A stretch of DNA of 64,000 nt from contig DATAVK010000117.1 of NCBI GenBank assembly GCA_036267755.1, positions 1 to 64,000 on the forward strand, written 5' to 3'. Position 1 is the first letter of the stretch; every line of letters begins with the position of its first letter. The position numbers and the translations under genes are program-made. Under the pieces are notes generated by a model. The model saw only the letters and a list, made by a program, of their open reading frames with translations, made no database searches and had not been told where the DNA came from. The stretch is from DATAVK01 sp036267755 (GTDB taxonomy: Bacteria; Actinomycetota; Actinomycetes; JAFAQI01). Below are positions 42,234-50,194 of this stretch, one piece after another.

Positions 42234-43454
42234 TTAACTGATCCCTGCTGCCTTGCACTCCTTGGCGTACGCCGAGGTACAGATCTGCTTGGCCGGGACG
42301 GCGCCGTCCTTGACGACGGTCGACGCCATGTTGGCCGGGGTGACCCACTCAGGCGTCAGCAGCACCGACGGCACTGCCTTGTTCTCCTGGGTGTCCTCGG
42401 TCGTGCCGTTCACCAGGTCGGCCGGGGGCGTCTGCTTGTCCCGGACGTACAGCGCGACTGCCGCGGCGGCCTGCGCCTCGAGGTAGATCGGCTTGTACGC
42501 CGTACCGCACTGGTAACCGTTCAGGATGTTCTGCAGACCAACCAGCGTCGCGTCCTGACCCGTGATCGGGAAGGTCTTCGCCTTGTGGCCGTGGTTCTTC
42601 AGGTAGCTGATGATCGGCGCAGCGTTCTCGTCGTTCGGGATGATCGCCGAGTTTGCCGAGGGGTTGGCCGTCAGTGCCTGGGTGAACTCACGAAGGGCGG
42701 TCGGCGGGTCCCAGGTGCCCGGGGGCTCCGCAACCTTCGTCCACGCAGATCCGTGGGCCTTGATGACCGAGTTGTAACCCTGCGCGAACAGCGTCGCGTT
42801 GTTGTCGGTCGGGTCGCCCTTCATCTCGATGAACTTCGGGCTCGAGACGTGCCAGGCCTTGACGCAGGCAGCGAACCCGTTGCCGATGAGCTTGCCCACC
42901 GCGACGTTGTTGAAACTGATGTAGTACGTGCGGGCGCCACCGAGGGTGAGCCGGTCGTAGTCGATGACGGCCACACCGTGCTGCTGGCCGTACTTCTCGA
43001 TCCTGGCCCCGACGCCCGTGCTGAACGGGTCGACGATGAGGACGGACGCACCGTTGGTGATGTCGGCCTGCGCCTGTCCGAACTGCGTGGCGTTGTCACC
43101 GTGTGCGTTCTTGACGGTGAACTGCGCGGAGGTGAGACCGGCGGTCGTGAATGCCTTGGTCAGCAGAGGTGCGTCGAACTCCACGTACCGCGCTGAGGTG
43201 ACCGTGTCGGGCAGGAGCACGCCGATGCTGCCCTTGCCGTTGGCTGCCACTGACTTCAGCGCAGCCATCTGTGAGAAGTCGGTGGTGAACGAGGTGGCGC
43301 TGACGTCGGGCACGGATGCCGACGACGACGAGCCGCTGGACGGCGTGCTGCCGCTCGATGGCGTACCGCCCGACGAGCTGCTCCCGCACGCCGTGGCGAC
43401 AAGCCCGACGCCGAGAAGCGCCGCGGCAATCGCGCGCTTGTTGGTCAAAGGCAA
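42234..43454 (-). CDS. Sugar ABC transporter substrate-binding lipoprotein (XylF/RbsB-like)
   Basis: 406 residues with a lipoprotein signal (LLGVGLVATAC) and a Gly/Ser/Pro-rich linker, then a type I periplasmic-binding fold: SIGVLLPDTVTSARYVEFD, VLIVDPFSTGVGARIEKYG, VAVIDYDRL, YISFNNVAVGKLIG, and IPNDENAAPI with ITGQDATLVGLQNILNGYQ, typical of xylose/ribose binding proteins. TTG 43454 is the start, with AGGAGG 6 nt upstream; the longer frame lacks homology. First gene of the transporter operon, preceded by 172 bp containing a direct repeat and an AT-rich palindrome. Ligand is probably a pentose or related sugar. Confidence 0.93.
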   Translation of the reverse strand: MPLTNKRAIAAALLGVGLVATACGSSSSGGTPSSGSTPSSGSSSSASVPDVSATSFTTDFSQMAALKSVAANGKGSIGVLLPDTVTSARYVEFDAPLLTKAFTTAGLTSAQFTVKNAHGDNATQFGQAQADITNGASVLIVDPFSTGVGARIEKYGQQHGVAVIDYDRLTLGGARTYYISFNNVAVGKLIGNGFAACVKAWHVSSPKFIEMKGDPTDNNATLFAQGYNSVIKAHGSAWTKVAEPPGTWDPPTALREFTQALTANPSANSAIIPNDENAAPIISYLKNHGHKAKTFPITGQDATLVGLQNILNGYQCGTAYKPIYLEAQAAAAVALYVRDKQTPPADLVNGTTEDTQENKAVPSVLLTPEWVTPANMASTVVKDGAVPAKQICTSAYAKECKAAGIS

Positions 43455-43553
43455 GGTTTTCCTCCTGGGCCGGGCTGGCCAACCCGCGTGGCTGGTGGGC
43501 CTCGCGTTCCGGACAGCGTTCGTGCAGTCGTCCGGACCATACGGCCGATCCGC

Positions 43554-43571
43554 GTGAACACCCTGTGAACA
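43554..43571 (-). promoter_or_regulatory. 11-bp-period direct repeat, candidate response-regulator (PHO-box-like) site
   Basis: Read on the minus strand this is TGTTCAC-AGGG-TGTTCAC: two perfect 7-bp repeats with an 11-bp period, about 100-117 bp upstream of the binding-protein start. OmpR/PhoB-family regulators bind head-to-tail repeats with this spacing, and GTTCAC-N5 repeats match the actinobacterial PhoP box. The OmpR-type regulator encoded immediately upstream is the obvious candidate; PhoP is the alternative. Confidence 0.55.
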
Positions 43572-43586
43572 TCCGCGGCTCGGCAG

Positions 43587-43608
43587 AAACAAAGTGTTAA
43601 CAATGTTT
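43587..43608. promoter_or_regulatory. AT-rich palindromic element upstream of the sugar transporter operon
   Basis: A 22-bp AT-rich stretch centred on the palindrome TGTTAACA and flanked by AAACA on the left and TGTTT on the right, in otherwise GC-rich DNA. It lies upstream of the 11-bp-period repeat. It could be a LacI/ROK-type operator or part of the promoter. Confidence 0.35.
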
Positions 43609-43626
43609 CGGTCTGATAACAGTACG

Positions 43627-44322
43627 TCAATCGGCAGCGAGTCGGTAGCCCGCACGTGGCTGGGTGATGATGAGTGGGTCGGCTCCATCGACCTCCAGTT
43701 TGGCCCGCAACCGCCGGATGTACACGCGGACGTACTCGGTCTCGGTCTGGTAGCCGGCTCCCCAGACCCGGCGGAGCAGGTCGGCGTGACTGAGCAGCTT
43801 GCCGCGGTCGACGGCCAGCTCCCGGAGCAGCGCGAACTCGGTCGGCGTGAGGTGGACGTCGGCTCCCTTGCGGGTGACCCTCCGACCGGCCAGGTCGATC
43901 GCGATGTCACCGACGGTGACCGTCGTCGGGGCTGGCTCAGCGCTTGCCACCTGGCGGGTGCGGCGCAGCGTCGCGGTGATGCGAGCCAGCAGTTCCTCGA
44001 TGCTGAAGGGCTTGGTCATGTAGTCGTCCGCGCCGACGTTGAGAGCGCTGATCTTGTCACGCTCCCCGCGTCGCGCCGACACCACGATGATGCCCACCGA
44101 CGAGCGTTCGCGGATCTCCCGGCACAGCTCCATGCCGTCGACGCCGGGCAGCATCAGGTCGAGCAGCACCACGTCCGGCTGGCCGCTCTCGAGCAGGTGC
44201 ATGGCACGCGCGCCGTCGGTCGACACCATCGTGTCGAACCCCCGCACGGCGAGGTTCGACCTGATCAGGTCCACGATGTTCGGGTCGTCTTCGACCAGCA
44301 GGACTCGGGTCCGATCAGTCAT
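43627..44322 (-). CDS. OmpR-family response regulator
   Basis: 231 residues. The receiver domain has LVEDDP, phospho-acceptor Asp55 (LLDLMLPG) and Lys104 (YMTKPF). The C-terminal winged helix (about 135-231) has LTPTEFALLRELA, LLRRVWG and YVRVYIRRLRAKL. It overlaps the ABC-kinase fusion gene by 8 bp, so that kinase is its expected partner. Its target may be the sugar transporter operon just downstream, where an 11-bp direct repeat lies upstream of the binding-protein gene. Confidence 0.94.
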   Translation of the reverse strand: MTDRTRVLLVEDDPNIVDLIRSNLAVRGFDTMVSTDGARAMHLLESGQPDVVLLDLMLPGVDGMELCREIRERSSVGIIVVSARRGERDKISALNVGADDYMTKPFSIEELLARITATLRRTRQVASAEPAPTTVTVGDIAIDLAGRRVTRKGADVHLTPTEFALLRELAVDRGKLLSHADLLRRVWGAGYQTETEYVRVYIRRLRAKLEVDGADPLIITQPRAGYRLAAD

Positions 44323-46831
44323 CGGTGGCTGCCATCGCGACCGGTTCCCGGTCGACGCCGCTGCCGGCGGCCGCCACCGGGAGGTCGATGCGCCAGATCG
44401 TTCCGCGTGGCGGGCGCTCCAGCCGGAGGGTGCCGCCGTGCGCAGCCACGATGGCGCGAGCGATCGAGAGGCCGAGGCCAGCCCCCGCCGTCGGGTTGCG
44501 CTGCTGAGGCGGTCGCTCGAGCGCGTCGCCCATCTCTGCCGGAAGACCGAGGCCGTCGTCGGCGACCGTGATGGTGACCGTCGCCGCGTCCGCCGGCCGA
44601 ACTCGGACGTGCACCGTCGTACCGGGCGGGTTGTGGCGGACCGCGTTGTCCATCAGGTTCACGAGCACCTGCTCGAGACGGTCGTGATCGGCCCAGACCG
44701 CGGGAAGCCGCTCGCAGTCGACGTGCACCTGGTCGAGGGATCTCATCGGCAGGCAGGCGCGGGCGGCGTCGACGATGAGCGCGACGTCGCACCAGTCACG
44801 GTGCAGTCGCAGGATGCTGGACTCGATGGCCGACAGGTCCAGCAGGTCGCCGACCAGCCGTCCGAGCCGGGCCGATTCGGTCGTGATCCGGGTCAGGAAG
44901 CGCGTCTGGGAGTCGGCGTCCCAGGTCACATCGGTCTGCAGCAGGCTGTCGGCGTACCCGTGGATGGCGGTCAGCGGTGTCCGCAGCTCGTGGCTCAACC
45001 GTGACAGGAACTCGCGCTGCAGTTCTTGCGAGCGTCGCAGCGCGGTGGCCTCCCGGTGCGCCCGCTCGGAGGTGTCCCGCTCGAGCGCGAGCTGCACCGA
45101 CCGGGCAGCATCCTCGAGCAGAGCGGCCGCGTCCACGCTCGGCCCGGCCGAGGCGCCGTCGGAATGAGCGGGCCAGGACGCGAGCAGCGCGAGCTGTCCG
45201 TCAGGTGCGGGAACCTGCGCCGCGAGGATCTGGTACCCAGCGACGACCGTTGTCGTCACGGGGCCGTCGGTGATGTTGCCGAGGACCGTCGGCAGGGCGT
45301 CGAGCATCGGCGAGTCCTCGCTCAGCGCTACACCGTCGACCCCAGACCAGCCGCGCGAGTGAGGGCCGTCGACGGGGTTCCAGCCCAGCAGGCCGACCTC
45401 GTGGGCGCCCAACCCTTCCCGCAGCGTGGCGATCGCCACGTCGAGCCCTTCGGCGAGGGGCACGCTGCCTGCCAGCTGTTCGAGCACGATCCGGATCGTC
45501 TCCAGCACCTTGTTGCGTGCCGTCACCTCGCCGAGCAGCCGGTCGTGCTCGGCGGCACTCGCGGCGTAGCCGGCGTACAGCGTCACGAGGTCGAGCTCGT
45601 CGCGGTGCGGTGTCCCTCGGTTGCGCCGGAACACGGTGATGACGCCCAGCAGTCCGCCGCTGGCGGTCACCGGGACCGCCCATGAGCTGCGGATGCCGGC
45701 GCGCTCGGCGATCCCCCGGTAGTCCGACCAGGTCGGCGCCGTGCGCACGTCCGGGTCGATCACGGTCGACCCCGTCGATGCAGCCGCGCCGGCCGGGCCG
45801 CCGGAGCTTCCGCCGGGCAGCTCCAACCACGCGGAGAGCAGATCCTCGGGCAGGCCGACTGCTGAGGTCAGGCGCAGCCGCCCGGAGTCGATCAGGTGGA
45901 TACAGAGCCGGTCCGCGGCCAGGGCGGTGCCGAGCGCGGACAGGATGACCGCAAGGCTGGAGGACGGGTCGACGTGCGTGAGCTGGCCGACCAGGCTGTG
46001 CAGCCGGTCGAGCTGTCGGCGCGGCGAGGAGTCGACCGGCTGCCCTGACATGAAGGCGACGACCTCGTCGGGGTAACCGGTAGCCGTCGGCACGTCGGCC
46101 ACGACCTGACCCTGGCGCAGCACGGCAATGCGATCCGCCAGCCGGAACATCTGCTCGATGTCGTGCGAGACCAGCAGGATCGTGGTGCCTTCGTCGCTGA
46201 GCCGACGGCACAGCCGCTCGACCTGCTGGGTCTCGAAGACCCCGAGCGACGCTGTGGGCTCATCCAGGATGAGCAGCCGCGGACTGTCCCGCATCGCGCG
46301 CGCGACGGCGAGGAGCTGGCGTTGACCACCTGAGAGCGAGGAGACCGGCTGCGTGGTGTCGGCGATGGGGATGTCGAGCGACGACAGCAGCCTTCGCGCG
46401 GTGGTGTGGAACTTGGCGTCCGAAAGCAGCGCCCGGCGCCGTTCCTGCCCGAGGAGCAGGTTGCTCGCCACGTCGAGGTTGTCGCAGAGCGCCAGGTCCT
46501 GCCAGACGACGGCGACCCCGCGACGCGCGACCGCGCCAGGCCCGACCCGGATCCGCTCGCCGTCGAGCAGGATCTCGCCGGCTGTCGGCGCGAGGTCACC
46601 CGCCAGGCATCGGACCAGGGTCGACTTCCCGGCTCCGTTTTCGCCGGCCAGTGCCACGAACTCGCCGGCCCGTACGTCGAGGTCGACGCCCGCCAGGGCC
46701 CGCCGCGTGCCGTACTCGGCCACCAGCCCGTGCGTCGACAGCAGCGGGGGCGCCGGCTCTCCCAGCGCCGCGCGGTCATCGGGAGCGGGCACGCCCCCAT
46801 TGTCACGCCCCGCGACGGGTTGCGCCGACAT
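44315..46831 (-). CDS. ABC ATPase-GAF-histidine kinase fusion protein
   Basis: 838 residues without membrane segments. Residues 30-255 are a full sugar-type ABC domain: Walker A GENGAGKST (63-71), Gln111 in VVWQDLALCDNLDV, LSGGQ (166-170), Walker B LLILDEPTASLG (Asp190/Glu191) and His223 in VSHD. Two GAF-like regions follow (about 280-430 and 435-580). Residues 595-838 are a histidine kinase with His614 in SHELRTP, N-box VNLMDNAVRHN, DDGLGLP and GAGLGLSIARAIVAAHGG. All catalytic motifs look intact. It overlaps the response regulator gene by 8 bp and is next to a matching sugar ABC transporter. Likely a cytosolic kinase that reads transporter state through its ABC domain. Confidence 0.93.
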   Translation of the reverse strand: MSAQPVAGRDNGGVPAPDDRAALGEPAPPLLSTHGLVAEYGTRRALAGVDLDVRAGEFVALAGENGAGKSTLVRCLAGDLAPTAGEILLDGERIRVGPGAVARRGVAVVWQDLALCDNLDVASNLLLGQERRRALLSDAKFHTTARRLLSSLDIPIADTTQPVSSLSGGQRQLLAVARAMRDSPRLLILDEPTASLGVFETQQVERLCRRLSDEGTTILLVSHDIEQMFRLADRIAVLRQGQVVADVPTATGYPDEVVAFMSGQPVDSSPRRQLDRLHSLVGQLTHVDPSSSLAVILSALGTALAADRLCIHLIDSGRLRLTSAVGLPEDLLSAWLELPGGSSGGPAGAAASTGSTVIDPDVRTAPTWSDYRGIAERAGIRSSWAVPVTASGGLLGVITVFRRNRGTPHRDELDLVTLYAGYAASAAEHDRLLGEVTARNKVLETIRIVLEQLAGSVPLAEGLDVAIATLREGLGAHEVGLLGWNPVDGPHSRGWSGVDGVALSEDSPMLDALPTVLGNITDGPVTTTVVAGYQILAAQVPAPDGQLALLASWPAHSDGASAGPSVDAAALLEDAARSVQLALERDTSERAHREATALRRSQELQREFLSRLSHELRTPLTAIHGYADSLLQTDVTWDADSQTRFLTRITTESARLGRLVGDLLDLSAIESSILRLHRDWCDVALIVDAARACLPMRSLDQVHVDCERLPAVWADHDRLEQVLVNLMDNAVRHNPPGTTVHVRVRPADAATVTITVADDGLGLPAEMGDALERPPQQRNPTAGAGLGLSIARAIVAAHGGTLRLERPPRGTIWRIDLPVAAAGSGVDREPVAMAATDD

Positions 46832-46865
46832 CCTGCGAGTTGTCTCGAGGACGGTTTGTGGGAGA

Positions 46866-46882
46866 AGGTGGCATATCCACCT
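46866..46882. promoter_or_regulatory. Palindrome in divergent promoter region
   Basis: AGGTGG-CATAT-CCACCT, a perfect 6-bp inverted repeat with 5-nt spacer, lies in the 72-bp gap between the divergent ABC-kinase fusion and acid phosphatase genes, about 21 bp before the phosphatase ATG. It could be an operator affecting one or both genes. Confidence 0.4.
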
Positions 46883-46903
46883 CTATGACCGGAAGGGTGT
46901 CCC

Positions 46904-47752
46904 ATGACCTCTCTGTCGTCCGTGCTCAGGTCCCGAACCTGGTACGCCGTCGTACTCCTGGCCGTCGCCGCCCTGGCGGTGCTGGGCGTCGTGTCAGTGG
47001 GATCGGCGAGCCCGGCGGGGCATCAGGCAGCCGATCGAGCCGTCCCGCCGCCTCCGGCAGCGCCGACCAACGCCAACCAGATCCAGAACCTCGACCAGGT
47101 CGAGACAGCGATCAAGGCGTACTACGGCGACACCCCCACATCGACGCCCGACCCGGTAGACGGCAAGACCACGCTGCACGTGCCGTCACCCACCGGCGCG
47201 TACGCGAAGCAGATGCACCGGATCGAGGGCCGAGCGGCGCACTACCTCGCGCACCGCAGCAAGGCTGGCCAGCCCAAGAAGGCGATCGTGCTCGACATCG
47301 ACGACACGACGCTGAACACCTACAACTACGAGATCTACAGCAACTTCGTGTACGACCCGACCACCAACGCCGACTTCGTGAACGCGGCCGCGTTCCCCGC
47401 CGTGTTCGGGATGCCGCATCTGGTCAAGACGGCGAAGTCCGAGGGATACACGATCTTCTTCCTCACTGGCCGTCCCAGCACTCAGACGAGCGGAACGGTG
47501 ACGAACCTGCGCAAGGTGGGCTACCCGAAGGTTCCGGCCGGGCACCTGTTCCTCAAGGACAACTCCGACCCCTGGTTGTCGTCCTGTTCGCCGAGCTGCA
47601 CGACGACGCAGTACAAGTCGCTGACCCGCAAGCACATCCAGTCGCTCGGCTACCGCATCGTCGCGAACTTCGGTGACCAGTTCTCCGACCTGCGGGGCGG
47701 CTTCGCCAACCGGCGGTTCAAGATCCCGAACCCGATGTACTTCCTGCCGTAG
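46904..47752 (+). CDS. HAD superfamily acid phosphatase (class B/IIIB type), membrane-anchored or secreted
   Basis: 282 residues. An N-terminal hydrophobic segment (about 13-33) acts as a signal peptide or anchor. The HAD motifs are IVLDIDDTTLNTY (Asp131, Asp133), FFLTGRPSTQT, the Lys in LFLKDNSD and NFGDQFSDLRGG, matching HAD subfamily IIIB acid phosphatases. It probably releases phosphate from small phosphoesters outside the cell, which would fit a PhoP-like control, although the PHO-box-like repeat lies at another gene. GGAAGG precedes the ATG. Confidence 0.9.
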   Translation: MTSLSSVLRSRTWYAVVLLAVAALAVLGVVSVGSASPAGHQAADRAVPPPPAAPTNANQIQNLDQVETAIKAYYGDTPTSTPDPVDGKTTLHVPSPTGAYAKQMHRIEGRAAHYLAHRSKAGQPKKAIVLDIDDTTLNTYNYEIYSNFVYDPTTNADFVNAAAFPAVFGMPHLVKTAKSEGYTIFFLTGRPSTQTSGTVTNLRKVGYPKVPAGHLFLKDNSDPWLSSCSPSCTTTQYKSLTRKHIQSLGYRIVANFGDQFSDLRGGFANRRFKIPNPMYFLP

Positions 47753-47833
47753 CCGAGTCAGGATCCCAGGCATGGGCCGAACTCATCCCGGAAGTGTGAG
47801 CCGACGCCGACCCGGCGCCGATGGGATGCCTCC

Positions 47834-48205
47834 ATGCTGATGCGGCTGGCGCTACGCCTGGTGGTGCTGGCCGTCGTGATCGGCCTCGTTGCCGAGCTCG
47901 TGCCTGGGATCCACTTGCACGGCGGCGTCGTGTGGTTGCTCTGGGTTGCCGTGCTGTTCTCCGTGGTGAACACGATCATCGGTCCGATCTTCCGGCTGCT
48001 GAGCCTGCCGCTGATCGTGCTCACCCTCGGCTTGTTCCTGCTCGTGGTGAACGCGGCGCTGCTCGCCATCACGGCCGGCCTGTCCTCGCATCTCGATGTC
48101 GACAGTTTCGGCGACGCGGTGCTCGGCGGATTCCTGATCGCGGTCTTCAGCTGGGTCGGGGAGCTGCTGCTCCCGGCCCGCAAGTCCTCAGGCGCTATTG
48201 GTTGA
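47834..48205 (+). CDS. Phage holin family 4 / small four-helix membrane protein (PF04020-like)
   Basis: 123 residues with four hydrophobic helices: LVVLAVVIGLVAELVPGI, VVWLLWVAVLFSVVNTII, a FRLLSLPLIVLTLGLF segment and a C-terminal FGDAVLGGFLIAVFSWV. This is the pattern of the family called mycobacterial 4-TMS phage holin, which is usually chromosomal and of unknown function. No other phage genes are nearby. Its 3' end overlaps the convergent YihY gene by 18 bp. Confidence 0.88.
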   Translation: MLMRLALRLVVLAVVIGLVAELVPGIHLHGGVVWLLWVAVLFSVVNTIIGPIFRLLSLPLIVLTLGLFLLVVNAALLAITAGLSSHLDVDSFGDAVLGGFLIAVFSWVGELLLPARKSSGAIG

Positions 48206-49087
48206 GCGACGGTGCTCGGCCCAGATCGAGTTGACCAGCCCGGCGCTGACGATGACCTGGCCGATGATCAACAGCCACGCCAGGATCGTCGCGGCAACGC
48301 CCAGCGTGCCGTACATCTCGGATGCGTGGGAGATCCGGTAGGGCAGGTAGACCCGGCTGACCAGGTTCAGCACCGCGAAACCGACGCCGAACAGGGCACA
48401 GCCGGGGAGCAGGTCGGTCCAGCTGGTGCGGGAGTCCGGCAACCGGAGACAGATCACCAGCCACGCCGCCCCGAACACCGCAGACTCAAGGACGAACGCG
48501 ATCACGGGACCAAGTGGCACGACCTTGTCGAACTTGTGAATCCCCGCATCGGCGCCAAAGGCGAGGACCCACAGTCCAGCGAACTCCAGGGTTGTCGTCA
48601 GCACGGCCTTCTGGCGTGGTCGGCGCACCGGCGCGGCCCAGACGTGCGCGTTGACGAAGGTGAGGTTGCGGATCAGGGTGCGCGTGGTCCACAACCAGCT
48701 CACGCCGCCCACAAGGACCGCCACCCACCACGACTTGTGGCCACTCTGAAGCGCGGCAACGATCTGCTGGCTCGCGGCGCCCGTCACACCGGCCGACTTG
48801 CCTGCTGACGACAGAGCGTGGACGTGGCTGTCGGACAATCCGGCAAGGACACCAGCAATCAAGAGCGCGAGCGGCATCACCCACAGGAAGAGCCGGAAGG
48901 CCAACGCGCTCGCCAGCAAGACACCCTGCCGCGCGGTGTATCGGGCGAGATATACCAGCGGCAGGCCGAAGAACGGACGACGCTCGGCCAGTCGCAGGTA
49001 GTTGCTGGAGGCCCGCTCCGCCCGCTCGCGCCACCTCGCGACGCGGCCCTGGGCAACCGCTCCGTCGGGCTGCACCTCGGTCGACAC
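48188..49087 (-). CDS. YihY/virulence factor BrkB family membrane protein
   Basis: 299 residues with about six membrane helices and the YihY pattern: YTARQGVLLASALAFRLFLWVMPLALLIAGVL, a central WWVAVLVGGVSWLWTTRTLIRNL, and YGTLGVAATILAWLLIIGQVIVSAGLVNSIWAE at the end. Formerly mis-called ribonuclease BN; function is unknown, perhaps transport or envelope maintenance. It is convergent with, and overlaps, the small holin-like gene. Confidence 0.92.
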   Translation of the reverse strand: MSTEVQPDGAVAQGRVARWRERAERASSNYLRLAERRPFFGLPLVYLARYTARQGVLLASALAFRLFLWVMPLALLIAGVLAGLSDSHVHALSSAGKSAGVTGAASQQIVAALQSGHKSWWVAVLVGGVSWLWTTRTLIRNLTFVNAHVWAAPVRRPRQKAVLTTTLEFAGLWVLAFGADAGIHKFDKVVPLGPVIAFVLESAVFGAAWLVICLRLPDSRTSWTDLLPGCALFGVGFAVLNLVSRVYLPYRISHASEMYGTLGVAATILAWLLIIGQVIVSAGLVNSIWAEHRRSTNSA

Positions 49088-49121
49088 GATTCAGCATCGC
49101 CAGCGAGTCGCTGCGGCGAGA

Positions 49122-50105
49122 TCACCCCGCGGGGATGAACGGGAGGATGACGGTTCGTTGCCCGGGTAGGTCCCGCTCGCCCCAGGCGGTCTCGATGTCG
49201 CTAAGCGGGACGGGGCGAGCCGTGATCTCGAGGCCGCCCGAGTCGATCTCGTCGATGAGCCCGGGAAGCTCGGCCAGATAGCCCTGCGTCGAAACGGCGC
49301 CTTGGCCGTTGCCCTGGATGCGCAGGTTCGCCGACCGCAGGGCGACGGACGGCAACGACAGGGTCGGGCCGGCCATGGCGCCGATCTGGATCCAGTTCAA
49401 CACCCGACTGCGGTCCGACCGCGCCGTCAACAGCGCCAGCATCGCCCGCTCGGCCGGCTCGCTCCAGACGTAGTCGAGGACGATGTCGACGTCGGCGGCC
49501 GATGCCGCGAGCGCAGCCGCGGTGGCGTCCGTGTCATCGGTGAGCCGCACGATGTCATCCGCGCCGAGCCGGGTGAGGGCATTCAGTCGGTCGGCGTCGC
49601 GGCCGGCGCCCACGACGTGGCCGGCGCCGAGTCGCTTGGCGACCTGGACCGCCATCGTCCCCGCGTTGCCCGTCGCACCGAGCACCAGGACGCTCTGGCC
49701 GGCTTCGATCGGGACCCGGCGGCGCAGTGCCACCCAGCTCGACATCGCGGGGTTCATGGCGGCTGCGATCTTCTCGAGATCGGCATCGTCGGGGAGCGGA
49801 ACCATTCGGCGTACGTCGATGACCGCCCGCTCGGCCATCGAGCCGAGAAGCTCGTCGTCGGCGACGAAGTAGACCCGGCTCCCGTCCGCGAGCCGCGCGA
49901 CCCCATCGATACCGGGGATCATCGGAAGCTCCCCCGTGCTGGTGTAGTGGGCACCGGCGGCGTCGGTGCGCACCCTTGGATGCAGGCCGACCGCGAGGAC
50001 ATCGACGAGTTGTTGGTTGTCGTTGGTCGGTATCGGTACGTCGAAGTCCTGGTAATGCGGAGGTTCGTCGAACGACGTGACCACCGCGGCGTGCATCGTG
50101 TTCAT
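49122..50105 (-). CDS. Zinc-free medium-chain (quinone oxidoreductase-like) dehydrogenase
   Basis: 327 residues of MDR fold: a short N-terminal catalytic domain, IPGIDGVARLADGSRVYFV, then the NADPH site VLVLGATGNAGTMAVQVAKRLGA. It lacks the cysteine clusters of zinc enzymes, fitting quinone oxidoreductase/zinc-free alkenal reductases. ATG 50105 has AGGAAG upstream; the longer open frame crosses the operator region. It is divergent from a MarR regulator across a region with two matching inverted repeats, so it is probably induced by a reactive or phenolic compound. Confidence 0.9.
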   Translation of the reverse strand: MNTMHAAVVTSFDEPPHYQDFDVPIPTNDNQQLVDVLAVGLHPRVRTDAAGAHYTSTGELPMIPGIDGVARLADGSRVYFVADDELLGSMAERAVIDVRRMVPLPDDADLEKIAAAMNPAMSSWVALRRRVPIEAGQSVLVLGATGNAGTMAVQVAKRLGAGHVVGAGRDADRLNALTRLGADDIVRLTDDTDATAAALAASAADVDIVLDYVWSEPAERAMLALLTARSDRSRVLNWIQIGAMAGPTLSLPSVALRSANLRIQGNGQGAVSTQGYLAELPGLIDEIDSGGLEITARPVPLSDIETAWGERDLPGQRTVILPFIPAG

Positions 50106-50133
50106 CGGAGACTTCCTGGTCGCTTTCTCGGTT

Positions 50134-50176
50134 ATTAGTTCGTCCCGCGTACTAATGTAGTTTGTACGACGTACTA
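50134..50176. promoter_or_regulatory. Paired MarR-type operators
   Basis: ATTAGT-11 nt-ACTAAT (50134-50156) and TAGT-11 nt-ACTA (50158-50176) have the same spacer length and arms; their centres are about 22 bp apart, two helical turns. They fill the gap between the MDR dehydrogenase and the divergent MarR gene, so the regulator likely represses both genes from here. Confidence 0.65.
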
Positions 50177-50194
50177 ATGCAATACACTGCCGCC

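Noticed and set aside
44315..46831. ABC-kinase fusion as an assembly artefact joining two genes
   Set aside because: The frame is continuous, the linker between ABC and GAF regions is coding-like, no alternative stop or start signals occur at the junction, and the gene lies beside a matching transporter and regulator.
47834..48205. Holin-like gene as a sign of prophage
   Set aside because: The PF04020-type family is usually a chromosomal four-helix membrane protein, and no other phage genes, integrase or att repeats are nearby.
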